Of a stretch of DNA of 30,463 bases, positions 1-7,137 are shown one piece after another. The notes beneath the pieces are model-generated. The model searched no databases. It was not told the origin of the DNA and was given only the letters and a program-made list of their open reading frames with translations. The DNA comes from JBIQLO01 sp044464175. GTDB lineage: Bacteria > Planctomycetota > Phycisphaerae > Tepidisphaerales > Tepidisphaeraceae. Numbering within the stretch: position 1 is the stretch's first letter; every line of letters begins with the position of its first letter. Position numbers and translations under genes: made by a program. The stretch is from the NCBI GenBank assembly GCA_044464175.1, contig JBIQLO010000019.1, forward strand, positions 1-30,463, written 5' to 3'.

Positions 1-21
1 GCTCCTCTACCTTTACGGGGG

Positions 22-55
22 GCGCTGCGCGGTTTGGCGACGAAAGGCGCAGCGC
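22..55. repeat. 34-nt GCGCTGCGC hairpin, copy A
   Basis: Perfect 9-bp stem gcgctgcgc (22-30) / gcgcagcgc (47-55) with a 16-nt loop ggtttggcgacgaaag. It shares stem length, loop length and the TTTGGCGAC loop core with the copies at 23174 and 23294. Confidence 0.8.
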
Positions 56-130
56 AATTTAGCAAATCGCGGTTTTTGACAGCGCCAGGGGCGATAATTC
101 TTTTTTTCACGATGTTTTTCGCCTGAATTT

Positions 131-164
131 GCGCTGCGCGTTTTGGCGCAACAGAGCGCAGCGC
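131..164. repeat. 34-nt GCGCTGCGC hairpin, copy B
   Basis: Perfect 9-bp stem gcgctgcgc (131-139) / gcgcagcgc (156-164) with a 16-nt loop gttttggcgcaacaga. It starts 109 nt from copy A, close to the 120 nt between the copies upstream of the portal gene. Confidence 0.8.
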
Positions 165-281
165 GCGGGGTCAACGAAGAGCGCCTACAGATCAGCGAAG
201 GGTGCCGCCTGGGCGCGAGTCAGCGGGTCCGCTGACATCGTGGCATCCCGCGGGGGGATGAGCCGGCACCGGCTTGAGCGT

Positions 282-305
282 GGCAGGCTGGAAGCCTGTC
301 CTGCC
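282..305. repeat. Small nested palindrome (GGCAGG...CCTGCC)
   Basis: Outer arms GGCAGG (282-287) and CCTGCC (300-305) enclose AGGCT-GGA-AGCCT (285-297). It may belong to the same general class of extragenic CAGGC/GCCTG palindromes as the pair at 21288-21340. No function is visible. Confidence 0.35.
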
Positions 306-317
306 TGGGGGTGTTTT

Positions 318-357
318 GGACAAAATGATCGCTTTTGTCCGGTCCTTTGACTACAAT
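318..357 (+). promoter_or_regulatory. marR promoter with palindromic operator candidate
   Basis: A perfect 8-bp inverted repeat, GGACAAAA (318-325) and TTTTGTCC (333-340), is separated by 7 nt. A -10-like TACAAT lies at 352-357, and the matching -35 position (about 329-334) falls inside the palindrome, so a protein bound there would block the promoter. MarR proteins bind such short dyads as dimers and usually repress themselves. Assigning this site to the adjacent regulator is inference. Transcription from this -10 would leave only a few bases before the ATG at 371. Confidence 0.5.
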
Positions 358-370
358 CCAAGCTTGAAAC

Positions 371-880
371 ATGTTTTATCTCCGCGACCTGCCCAATTAC
401 GAGACGATCAAGAAGCGGGCGCAGCGCTATGCCAGCGCCGATCCGGCCGCCATTGAGTCTTGCCTGGTGCTGCTGCGGGTGGCGGTGGATGTGCTGGCGG
501 GGTTTGACGCGTATCTGGCAAGGCACAAGATCTCCGCCGGGCGGTTCAGCCTGCTGATGATCCTCAACCGGGATCCGGAAAAGCCGATGAGCCCCTCGGA
601 CCTGGCCGCCCGGGCGGGGGTGACCCGCGCCACCGTGACCGGGCTGCTGGACGGGCTGGAGCGCGAGCGGCTGGTGGAGCGCCGCCACGGCTGCAATGAC
701 CGCCGGACGGTCCTGGTGCATCTGACCCCGGCGGCGCAGCAGCGCCTGGAGGAAATCCTTCCCGACTACCACCGCCGCGTGGCCCAGCTCATGGGGGCGT
801 TGAGCGAGGAGGAGAAGAAGCAGCTCACCGCGCTGCTGGGGAAGGTGAAGCTGGGGATCCCGACGATCACGGAGCCGTAG
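371..880 (+). CDS. MarR-family transcriptional regulator
   Basis: This 169-residue protein has the size and layout of a MarR regulator: helical dimerisation ends around a central winged helix-turn-helix. The DNA-binding part spans roughly residues 70-120, with helices in SPSDLAARAGVTRATVTGLL, followed by the wing, where NDRRTVLVHLTP carries the family's typical D-R-R signature. MarR proteins act as dimers, normally repress their own promoter, and release DNA when they bind phenolic or other small ligands or are oxidised. A palindrome overlaps the promoter just upstream. The EmrA/EmrB-type efflux genes that MarR proteins often control lie about 5 kb downstream rather than adjacent, so that link is only a guess. 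No strong Shine-Dalgarno sequence precedes the ATG; the transcript may be nearly leaderless. Confidence 0.87.
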   Translation: MFYLRDLPNYETIKKRAQRYASADPAAIESCLVLLRVAVDVLAGFDAYLARHKISAGRFSLLMILNRDPEKPMSPSDLAARAGVTRATVTGLLDGLERERLVERRHGCNDRRTVLVHLTPAAQQRLEEILPDYHRRVAQLMGALSEEEKKQLTALLGKVKLGIPTITEP

Positions 881-904
881 GGCGCCATTCCCTGCACGTG
901 CGGG

Positions 905-1702
905 CTAGGGCGGCGGGGGCAGGCGATTGCGGCCGAGATACTTGGCCATCAACTCAGCGCGGCCGGAAACCTCGAAATATTTGAACAACTGCGTGACGTA
1001 TTGGTGCAGCGTCCCCAGGGAGATGCCCATCAAGGCGGCCAGTTGTTTTTCACTCAGGCCGCGCGCCAGGCCGTTGAGCGCCTGCTGCTGCCGGGGGGGC
1101 AGGTGGTGGATGCCCGGTTCCTCGATCGTCGCCAGGGTTGGACCGATCAGCCGTCCCACCTCATGATGCAGCAGCCGGGCGAGACGCTTATCACGACGGG
1201 AAAAGGGGCGCTCGCCCAGGGCGCGGCGGGCGATCAGGACATCGACGCGCCCGTCGGCCGAGAGGGGGCGGAGGGAGATCAGGGCATGATCCACCCCGCT
1301 GGGCTTGTAGTAGGCGTTAAAGACGTGCGAGTGATACCAGATGGAATCTTCCACCAGTTCGCGGCGGAGGAAGACCGACACCTCCAGTCCCTGCCCGCTC
1401 TGAGAAATTGCCTGGAAGCAGGGGTCGGCCATATAGGCCCTGGTCCGGCCGTAGAGGCGAAAGCGCTGGGCCATCGTTTCGTCGAAGCCGCTGTGGGCGA
1501 TCTGGCGTACCAGGGGCGCAAAGCCGGGGCGGCGCCATCGCCATTCCCCCGCGATCGCCGTCCGCCCTGCCAGAAGGCCGCGAACCCCCTGGACCAATCG
1601 TTCATGCCATAATTGCGAATCATGCCCCAGATCGTGCAATTCTCCAATGAGACGAAACACCCGGCGCGTGTCGCTGAGGCTGGGCCACTGCGACTTGCTC
1701 AT
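905..1702 (-). CDS. LuxR-type helix-turn-helix regulator
   Basis: A 265-residue protein. The C-terminal part (about 200-256) is a clear LuxR/GerE helix-turn-helix: LPPRQQQALNGLARGLSEKQ and ISLGTLHQYVTQLFKYF show the usual R-Q...L..GLS.KQ.A..M..S..T...YV...F pattern. The N-terminal 200 residues do not look like an autoinducer-binding or receiver domain I can name; they contain Trp-rich and Arg-rich patches and may be a GAF-like sensor. The start at 1702 has GGGAG a few bases upstream. The gene converges with marR (24 bp apart). Its upstream region holds an 18-bp dyad, CCCCTCTGTTTAGAGGGG, directly ahead of the ribosome site, and a second copy lies toward the divergent lipoprotein gene. That arrangement would suit autoregulation plus control of the neighbour, but it is inferred. 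Confidence 0.82.
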   Translation of the reverse strand: MSKSQWPSLSDTRRVFRLIGELHDLGHDSQLWHERLVQGVRGLLAGRTAIAGEWRWRRPGFAPLVRQIAHSGFDETMAQRFRLYGRTRAYMADPCFQAISQSGQGLEVSVFLRRELVEDSIWYHSHVFNAYYKPSGVDHALISLRPLSADGRVDVLIARRALGERPFSRRDKRLARLLHHEVGRLIGPTLATIEEPGIHHLPPRQQQALNGLARGLSEKQLAALMGISLGTLHQYVTQLFKYFEVSGRAELMAKYLGRNRLPPPP

Positions 1703-1716
1703 TGTTGCTCCCGCCT

Positions 1717-1748
1717 CCCCTCTGTTTAGAGGGGTAGAAAATTCGAGC
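1717..1748. repeat. Direct repeat/dyad copy 1 upstream of luxR-type gene
   Basis: The 7-bp perfect stem CCCCTCT-GTTT-AGAGGGG is followed by tagaaaattcgagc. A near-identical copy in the same orientation lies at 1926-1958. The dyad is immediately upstream of the luxR-type start region. Confidence 0.6.
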
Positions 1749-1925
1749 CGAACTCATGATCATCCGGTTGCAGAGTCATATTCAGAGTTGTGGGTCCCAT
1801 TATGGGAGCAACCGCAAGAAAAGGCAAACTGAAAATTTGAACCATCCGCTTATTTTTCGCGGGCCGAGTTGCCGGCCGGAGCGCGGGTGTGGCTGAACGC
1901 GTGATTGGATTCCCGCGACCGCCGA

Positions 1926-1958
1926 CCCCTCTGTTTAGAGGGATGGAAAAGTTCAAGC
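1926..1958. repeat. Direct repeat/dyad copy 2 upstream of BamE-like gene
   Basis: CCCCTCT-GTTT-AGAGGGA followed by tggaaaagttcaagc. It differs from copy 1 at only a few positions. It lies about 95 bp before the lipoprotein start at 2053. Confidence 0.6.
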
Positions 1959-2052
1959 GGGCTGAGGATGATCTGTTGTCCTGCACATTTGAGGATTGCC
2001 CAATTAGTCTGGCAAAAATTGTAAATTAAGCAACTTTTTCAAGGAGCAGGCG

Positions 2053-2448
2053 ATGCGCCAATTGTCCTCTTGTCGTTCAATTCGTTCGGTGTCCCTTCTT
2101 CTGGCCGCGGCGCTGCTGTTGCCGCTGTTGTCCGGCGGCTGCGCGTCGGCGGGACGGAACTTCGATGACTCCCAGGTGTCCAAGATCCAGAAGGGCGTCA
2201 CCACCGAGCAGGATTTGATCACGATGTTCGGCCAGCCGGAGCAGCGCTCGATGAACTCCGAAGGGCAGACCGTTTTGACCTGGATGTACACGCATGGCCA
2301 CGTCAACGGCAAGAGCTTCATTCCCTTCGCCGGCGCGTTCATGGGCGGGACCAATTCCGAGAGCAAGTCACTGACGGTCACGTTGAAAGATGACAAGGTT
2401 GTCACCTATGCCGTCAATAACGGAAACATGGAGACGCATCATACCTGA
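2053..2448 (+). CDS. BamE/SmpA-like outer-membrane lipoprotein
   Basis: A 131-residue protein with a lipoprotein signal peptide: hydrophobic SLLLAAALLLPLLSGGC, with the lipobox Cys at about residue 30. The mature part carries the BamE/SmpA-like pattern VSKIQKGVTTEQDLITMFGQ-P followed by a beta-rich half (TVLTWMYTHGH, SLTVTLKDDKVVTYAV). This small alpha/beta fold occurs in BamE of the outer-membrane assembly complex and in many unrelated lipoproteins, so membership in a BAM complex is not implied. AAGGAG sits 7 nt before the ATG. A small membrane protein follows 51 bp downstream on the same strand, so the two may be cotranscribed. Confidence 0.75.
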   Translation: MRQLSSCRSIRSVSLLLAAALLLPLLSGGCASAGRNFDDSQVSKIQKGVTTEQDLITMFGQPEQRSMNSEGQTVLTWMYTHGHVNGKSFIPFAGAFMGGTNSESKSLTVTLKDDKVVTYAVNNGNMETHHT

Positions 2449-2499
2449 TCCGCGCCGGAGCCGCGGGGCGGATCGAACGAGTCCGCAACGGAGAGCACC

Positions 2500-2823
2500 A
2501 TGAATAAAAAATTCCCCTTTTTGTCCCTCATCGCCCAGATTCTGCGGTTGATCGGTGGTGTGATTGTGGTGTTGTCGGGCATTGTCCTGCTGCTTGCATT
2601 CATTCGCCCGGACTTTTGGCGCGCCCCGGGCGGCACTTTGATGGGCCCAGGACTGGCGGCGTCGAGCGCCATTGCCGGAATCATTGCCGGTCTGTTCATT
2701 GCGGCGATGGGAGAGGTGATCGGCGTGTTGTTCGCGATTGAAGAAAACACGCGCGCCCCCCTTCCGGCCGAAGCGCCCGCGCGGGTGTCGGCGCCGGTGG
2801 GCCTGCCGGAGGCGGTGCGTTGA
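2500..2823 (+). CDS. Small two-helix membrane protein, function unknown
   Basis: 107 residues. Two hydrophobic stretches are evident: IGGVIVVLSGIVLLLAFI (about 18-35) and a Gly/Ala-rich ASSAIAGIIAGLFIAAMG (about 54-71). A Pro/Ala-rich, probably cytoplasmic or periplasmic tail follows. GGAG lies 7 nt before the ATG. I do not recognise the family. It is close behind the BamE-like lipoprotein gene and ahead of the surface protein, which hints at an envelope role only by position. Confidence 0.65.
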   Translation: MNKKFPFLSLIAQILRLIGGVIVVLSGIVLLLAFIRPDFWRAPGGTLMGPGLAASSAIAGIIAGLFIAAMGEVIGVLFAIEENTRAPLPAEAPARVSAPVGLPEAVR

Positions 2824-3001
2824 GCGCTGCGGCGGTGGAAGCGAACGCGAACGGATTGCCGCTTCGCCGCCCCTTCGGCACGGAAGCCCGTATCCCAAGA
2901 CAGCCTTCCGGCCGGAGTGGCCAAGGCGCGTTCCGTAACCGTTGACGGGACGAGGGTTCTCATTCAACGGAACTTCCGCAAGCCGATCAGAGGAAATGCC
3001 C

Positions 3002-5431
3002 ATGTCACCGCTTGAACCGCTTCGCCCGCGTTTTGCCCGCCTAAACCGCCGATCCCGGCCTTATCCGCGCATGGAGCCGCTGGAGGAGCGGCGGCTGCTG
3101 TCGGCGGTCGTGGCGGAAGAGTTGACGGTGAATCTGGCCCAGTCGATGGGTGCATCCCGGCAGTGGGCGTTTGCGGGTCTGACGTCCCCTGGCGAAGGGA
3201 CCGGCGTTGCCGGAATGAACGCCATCGAAGGCTCCCTTGCCCCGGAGCAGCTGGTCAATCACACATTTGTCCTAACGGCAAGCTATGTGCCTATTACGTT
3301 GGTTTCCAAGATCCCGGGCATGATGAATAACATCGGTAGTCATGCGAATGTACAACTGGGGCCAACTTACGCACAGAATTCCAAAAATAATTCATACAAG
3401 ATTGTGACACCCGATGGTGTTGTTCAATCATCGGGTTGGTGGGATTACACCTCGGGGTCAGGGGTTCTCACGATCACATTCCATGATCCCGCATTGCCTT
3501 CCTATGGGCTTGCTCAGATCTTGGCGTGCGTTTTCAACGACGATGGCATTTCTGGAACATTCAATTTTGCGCCTTCGGGCTATGGTTCTTTCGTTCTCGT
3601 GCCCGGCAGCGGCCCGGACACCACGCCCCCCGCTCCCTCCGCCTGGCAGTACGGCGTCAACGGCACGCAGGGCTTTAATTTCCAGATCAGCTATTACGAC
3701 GCCGGCGGCGTGAGTCTCAATTCACTGGATGCGGGCAAGGTTGCCGTCACCGCGCCCAACGGCTCGGTGCTGGCGGTGACGTTGGCCAACAAGGTGGTCT
3801 CGGGCGACGGCCTGACGGCCACCGCTCTCTATCAGGTCACGGCTCCCGGCGGAAGCCTCGATTATCAGGACAACGGCGACTACACCATCCATGTTCAGGC
3901 CGGCGCCGTCAAAGATGCCAGCGGCAATGCCAATGCGGCGGCCGATGTCGGCGTGATGACGCTCGCCCTGCCTTTGCCCGATCGGATCATTAATGGCCCG
4001 GTCATCGCTCAGTCGGTCATTACGACCAACGGACCGGGCGAGGCGGCGCGGGTGAAGGTGCTGGACAGCACGGGGCAACTGATCCAAAGCATCGCCCCCT
4101 TCGGCGGGTTCGCCAACGGCATGACCGTGGCCTCCGGCGACATCAATGCCGACGGCACGCCGGATGTGATCGTGGCGGCGGGTCCCGGCGGGGCAACCAA
4201 CATCCGCGTGCTGGACGGCAAGACGGGCCTGCCCGTGGACGGGCCGCTGGGCAGCTTCCTGGCGTATCCGGGCGTGGGGGGCAGCGCGGCCGATCCGGGC
4301 TCCAGCTTCTATACCGGGGCGTTTCAGGGGAAGATCAATCTGGCGGCCGGTGATATCAATGGGGACGGGCATGATGACATCATCGTCTCCATCGCCGCCA
4401 ATGGCCCGCCGCACTTGAAGGTCTTCAGCGGGGCGGACGGCTCGGAACTGATGAGTCTCCTGGTCTATCCCGGCTCGGATGACGTCAATGACCCCGCCTA
4501 TTTCGGCAATGCCTTTCAGGGAGGCGTGCGCGTGGCCAGCGGGGATGTGACCGGCGACGGACGTGATGACATTCTTACCGGCGCGGGGCCTGGGGCCGGG
4601 CCGCACGTCAAGGTGTTTGACGGGGTGAGCCGGCAGGTGGTCAGCAGCTATTTTGCGTACGATCCGGGGTACAGCGGGGGCGTGCGCGTGGCGGCGGGGG
4701 ACTACAATGGCGACGGGGTAGCCGACATCATCACGGCCGCCGGGATCGGGGTGGGGCCGCATGTGAAGGCGATTGACGCGGCGACGGGCAATGCGCTGGC
4801 CAGCTTCTGGGCGTATGACACGAGCCTGACCAGCGGGCTGTGGATCGCCTCGACGGACATCGACGGCGACGGCAAGGCCGAAATTCTGACCCTTCCCGAT
4901 GCCGGCGGCAGCCCCAATGTCAGAATCTTCAAAGGGGGCGACGGCAGCGCACCGGCCGTGCTCCATAGCTTCAATGCCTTCGACGCCGCAGACACCAGCG
5001 GGGGAAGGATCGCGGTGCCGAGCGGGGGAGGGACGCAAGGATTCTCCGGAAATCAGAGTCTCTATGCTGCTGTAGGTGATAGCACTATCGAGAAGTTCGA
5101 TTCCAATGGTGTCGCCACAGTCTTCGCCACCGGAGGAAATGTGGATCATCCACGAGGCATGGCTTTTGATCGTGCGGGCAACTTATATGTGGCCAACCAA
5201 TGGACCAATACCATCGAGAAGATCGATTCTAATGGCACAGGCACAGTCTTTGCCACCGGAGGGAATTTGAATGCCCCTTGGGACGTGACTTTTGATCAAG
5301 CAGGCAACTTGTATGTCGCCAACTATTCAGGACTAAATATCGAAAAATTCGATTCCAGTGGTGCGGGCACGATTTTCGCAAGTGGCTCGGACGCGAAATG
5401 GGTATCTGGGCTGGCTTTCGGTCCCAACTAG
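3002..5431 (+). CDS. LEPR-XLL-type secreted surface protein with FG-GAP and NHL-like repeats
   Basis: About 809 residues from the ATG at 3002, chosen because AGAGGA sits 7-8 nt upstream; in-frame starts at 2942 and 2996 lack that spacing. Residues 24-35, MEPLEERRLLSA, form the LEPR-XLL signal of planctomycete exported proteins. An unassigned beta-rich part (about 80-205) is followed by an Ig-like region (206-330). Then come five FG-GAP/VCBS-type repeats, each with a calcium-binding DxNxDGxxD-type loop (DINADGTPD, DINGDGHDD, DVTGDGRDD, DYNGDGVAD, DIDGDGKAE), forming a beta-propeller-like domain at about 340-670. The last 130 residues hold NHL/SMP-30-like repeats (FDRAGNLYVAN, FDQAGNLYVAN) encoded by a 126-bp tandem repeat. 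The propeller is incomplete (fewer than four blades) and there is no anchor domain. The 3' and 5' parts are visibly less GC-rich than the FG-GAP core, suggesting a mosaic gene. Its ligand is unknown. Confidence 0.88.
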   Translation: MSPLEPLRPRFARLNRRSRPYPRMEPLEERRLLSAVVAEELTVNLAQSMGASRQWAFAGLTSPGEGTGVAGMNAIEGSLAPEQLVNHTFVLTASYVPITLVSKIPGMMNNIGSHANVQLGPTYAQNSKNNSYKIVTPDGVVQSSGWWDYTSGSGVLTITFHDPALPSYGLAQILACVFNDDGISGTFNFAPSGYGSFVLVPGSGPDTTPPAPSAWQYGVNGTQGFNFQISYYDAGGVSLNSLDAGKVAVTAPNGSVLAVTLANKVVSGDGLTATALYQVTAPGGSLDYQDNGDYTIHVQAGAVKDASGNANAAADVGVMTLALPLPDRIINGPVIAQSVITTNGPGEAARVKVLDSTGQLIQSIAPFGGFANGMTVASGDINADGTPDVIVAAGPGGATNIRVLDGKTGLPVDGPLGSFLAYPGVGGSAADPGSSFYTGAFQGKINLAAGDINGDGHDDIIVSIAANGPPHLKVFSGADGSELMSLLVYPGSDDVNDPAYFGNAFQGGVRVASGDVTGDGRDDILTGAGPGAGPHVKVFDGVSRQVVSSYFAYDPGYSGGVRVAAGDYNGDGVADIITAAGIGVGPHVKAIDAATGNALASFWAYDTSLTSGLWIASTDIDGDGKAEILTLPDAGGSPNVRIFKGGDGSAPAVLHSFNAFDAADTSGGRIAVPSGGGTQGFSGNQSLYAAVGDSTIEKFDSNGVATVFATGGNVDHPRGMAFDRAGNLYVANQWTNTIEKIDSNGTGTVFATGGNLNAPWDVTFDQAGNLYVANYSGLNIEKFDSSGAGTIFASGSDAKWVSGLAFGPN
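5087..5428 (+). repeat. 126-bp in-frame tandem repeat (NHL-like blades)
   Basis: Units begin at 5087, 5213 and 5339, each opening with atcga(g/a)aa(g/a) and encoding (T/N)IEKFDSNG-type starts. The 126-bp period equals 42 residues. The third unit is cut short by the stop codon at 5429-5431. Confidence 0.8.
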
Positions 5432-5727
5432 AGATAGGGGGATATTTGGAAATGATGATCCAGGACAGAGCTTGTTCCGCAATTCCAAGGATTGCTCCGC
5501 ATCTATTTTGTCGGAATGTTAGTACATCTTGCTCCAGAGCACTTCGGCCTCCACACGACTGCTTAAAAAATTATTATTGCGCTATCCATCGGAAAGATAA
5601 GGGGTTGGATATTGGCCGCTGTGGCCATCCAAAAAAATTTTCGCATCTGATTAGCTTCCGTACTATCAGTTAGCGTATAATGATCTCGTTGCCTGCGGGC
5701 GACCCTGCCAAAAGCGAAGGACTATTC
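5432..5727. other. AT-rich intergenic region with dyad and efflux promoter
   Basis: About 300 bp of visibly lower GC than its surroundings. An interrupted dyad at 5605-5632 (TTGGAT-ATT-GGCC, then GGCC-ATCCAA) is followed by an A/T run and could be a weak terminator for the surface-protein gene or an operator. A perfect TATAAT lies at 5676-5681 (best -35 near 5652, poor match), placing a promoter about 45 nt before the efflux adaptor start at 5728. No real gene is visible. Confidence 0.5.
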
Positions 5728-7137
5728 ATGACACAGACCCTTGAGGAAGCGCCGGCGGCTGCCGGCGAGGTGGCCGCTGAGGCGGCCGAGTCGGATGCAT
5801 CCATAAGTAGGAGCGCTACCCGCGCCCTTCCTGAGAAGCGCCCGCTGCTGCGCCGGCCGGGGGTGTGGATCGGGCTGGCGCTGGTGGTGCTAATCGGTGC
5901 GGGGTTTGCCGCGCGGTCGGTTGTGCATGCCATGGCGTATGTGGAGACGGACGATGCGTTCATTGACGCGGCCGTGACGGCGGTCAGTCCGCGGGTCAAA
6001 GGGCATGTGGCGGCCGTCTTTGTGAAGGACAATGAATGGGTCCATCAGGGCCAGAAGCTGGTGCAGTTGGACCCGGCGGATCTGCAGAACGCGGTGGCGG
6101 CGGCACAGGCCGCTCTTGACGCGGCCAAGGCCCGCCAGGCGGCGGCCCGGACGAACGTGGAGCTGGTGCGGGTGGCCAGCGATGCGGCGATGGAGTCGGC
6201 CCAGTCGGCGGTGGAGGGGGCGCAGTCGGGGGTGGTGACCGCGCAGGCACAGATTGATGTCGCGCAAAGCCGGCAGGTGCAGGCCGAGGCGCAAATCGCC
6301 GCCGCACAGGCCGCCGCGGCGCAGGCGCGGGCCGAGGTGGCCGCCGCCCAGGCCGACCAGACCCGCGCCGCCATCGAGCAGCGCCGGCTGTCGAAGCTGG
6401 GGGACACCAACGTCGTCTCGCAGCAGGAGATTTTGAACGCCAACGCTGCCGCCCAGGCGGCGGCCGCGCAATTGGAGGCCAAGACCAAACACGTCACGGC
6501 CGCCGATGCCGAAGTGGCGCAGGCGCGGGCGGCATCTCAGACGGCGGTGGAGACGGTCAAGCAGGCGCGGTCGCAGCTGTTGGCCGCCCAGGCACAGCTG
6601 GCCCAGGCCCGGGCGCAGCTGGCGGCGGCGAATGTCGCCAAGGAGAAGGTGGCCGTCGCCGAGAGTGAGCGGGCCGATGCCGATGCGGAGGTGGCGCGGC
6701 TCAGCGCCGAGCTGGACCAGGCGAAGTTGAATCTGACCCATGCCACCATCGTCGCGCCGGTGGATGGGCGCATCACTAATAAGAACGTGGAGGTGGGGCA
6801 GTACGTCGATGTCGGGCAGTCGATTCTGGCGATCGTGCCGAACCAGCTGTGGGTGATCGCCAATTACAAGGAGACCCAGCTGGATGCCATCCGTCCCGGC
6901 CAGCCGGTGGAGATCGGGATAGACGCTTATCCTGACCTGAAACTCAAGGGGCATGTGGATTCGATCCAGCGCGGCTCCGGGGCGGCCTTCAGCCTTCTGC
7001 CGCCGCAGAACGCCACAGGCAACTATGTGAAGGTGGTGCAGCGGGTGCCGGTGAAGATCGTGCTGGATGAGATGCCCGATGCGAAGCACCCGATCGGTCC
7101 GGGGATGAGCGTGGTGCCGGAGGTGAAGGTGCGATGA
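5728..7137 (+). CDS. emrA: EmrA-type periplasmic adaptor (HlyD/MFP family) of a multidrug efflux system
   Basis: 469 residues from the ATG at 5728, which has GAAGGA 6 nt upstream; an upstream in-frame ATG (5680) overlaps the -10 box and is rejected. One membrane helix (about 45-66) is followed by YVETDDAFIDA (71-81), the start of the barrel-sandwich domain typical of EmrA/VceA adaptors. A very long Ala/Gln-rich alpha-hairpin coiled coil follows (about 120-345), then the second lipoyl half (APVDGRITNKNVEVGQYV) and a beta-barrel. Adaptors of this type connect an inner-membrane transporter to an outer-membrane channel. The coiled coil makes the protein longer than E. coli EmrA (about 390 residues). 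The stop overlaps the start of the transporter gene (ATGA), so the two are translationally coupled. No TolC-like channel gene is in the window. Confidence 0.9.
   Translation: MTQTLEEAPAAAGEVAAEAAESDASISRSATRALPEKRPLLRRPGVWIGLALVVLIGAGFAARSVVHAMAYVETDDAFIDAAVTAVSPRVKGHVAAVFVKDNEWVHQGQKLVQLDPADLQNAVAAAQAALDAAKARQAAARTNVELVRVASDAAMESAQSAVEGAQSGVVTAQAQIDVAQSRQVQAEAQIAAAQAAAAQARAEVAAAQADQTRAAIEQRRLSKLGDTNVVSQQEILNANAAAQAAAAQLEAKTKHVTAADAEVAQARAASQTAVETVKQARSQLLAAQAQLAQARAQLAAANVAKEKVAVAESERADADAEVARLSAELDQAKLNLTHATIVAPVDGRITNKNVEVGQYVDVGQSILAIVPNQLWVIANYKETQLDAIRPGQPVEIGIDAYPDLKLKGHVDSIQRGSGAAFSLLPPQNATGNYVKVVQRVPVKIVLDEMPDAKHPIGPGMSVVPEVKVR

Larger units (their letters stand above)
1..164 (-). 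promoter_or_regulatory. Paired-hairpin 5' leader (copy 1) of a gene lying beyond the left edge
   Basis: Read on the minus strand, this stretch holds a 34-nt hairpin (164-131), an AT-rich spacer, a second 34-nt hairpin (55-22), about 11 nt, and then GTAGAGGAGC (10-1), a good Shine-Dalgarno sequence. The same order and spacing precede the phage portal gene at 23154-23327, where GTAGAGGAGC is followed at once by the start codon. I infer that a minus-strand gene starts within a few bases left of position 1. The gene itself cannot be seen. Confidence 0.55.
1703..2052. other. Divergent intergenic region
   Basis: This 350-bp gap between the divergent luxR-type and lipoprotein genes contains the two dyad repeats described separately and a locally AT-rich stretch at 1985-2035. 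TTGCCC near 1995 followed by an AT-rich TGTAAATT could be a weak promoter for the rightward gene. No convincing additional gene is visible. Confidence 0.4.

Noticed and set aside
3722..5149. A 475-codon minus-strand open frame
   Set aside because: Antisense shadow of the FG-GAP surface-protein gene, which has the clear domains and ribosome site.
5087..5428. Regularly spaced repeats that could suggest a CRISPR array
   Set aside because: The period is 126 bp, in frame, and encodes NHL-like blades; repeats and spacers are both coding.
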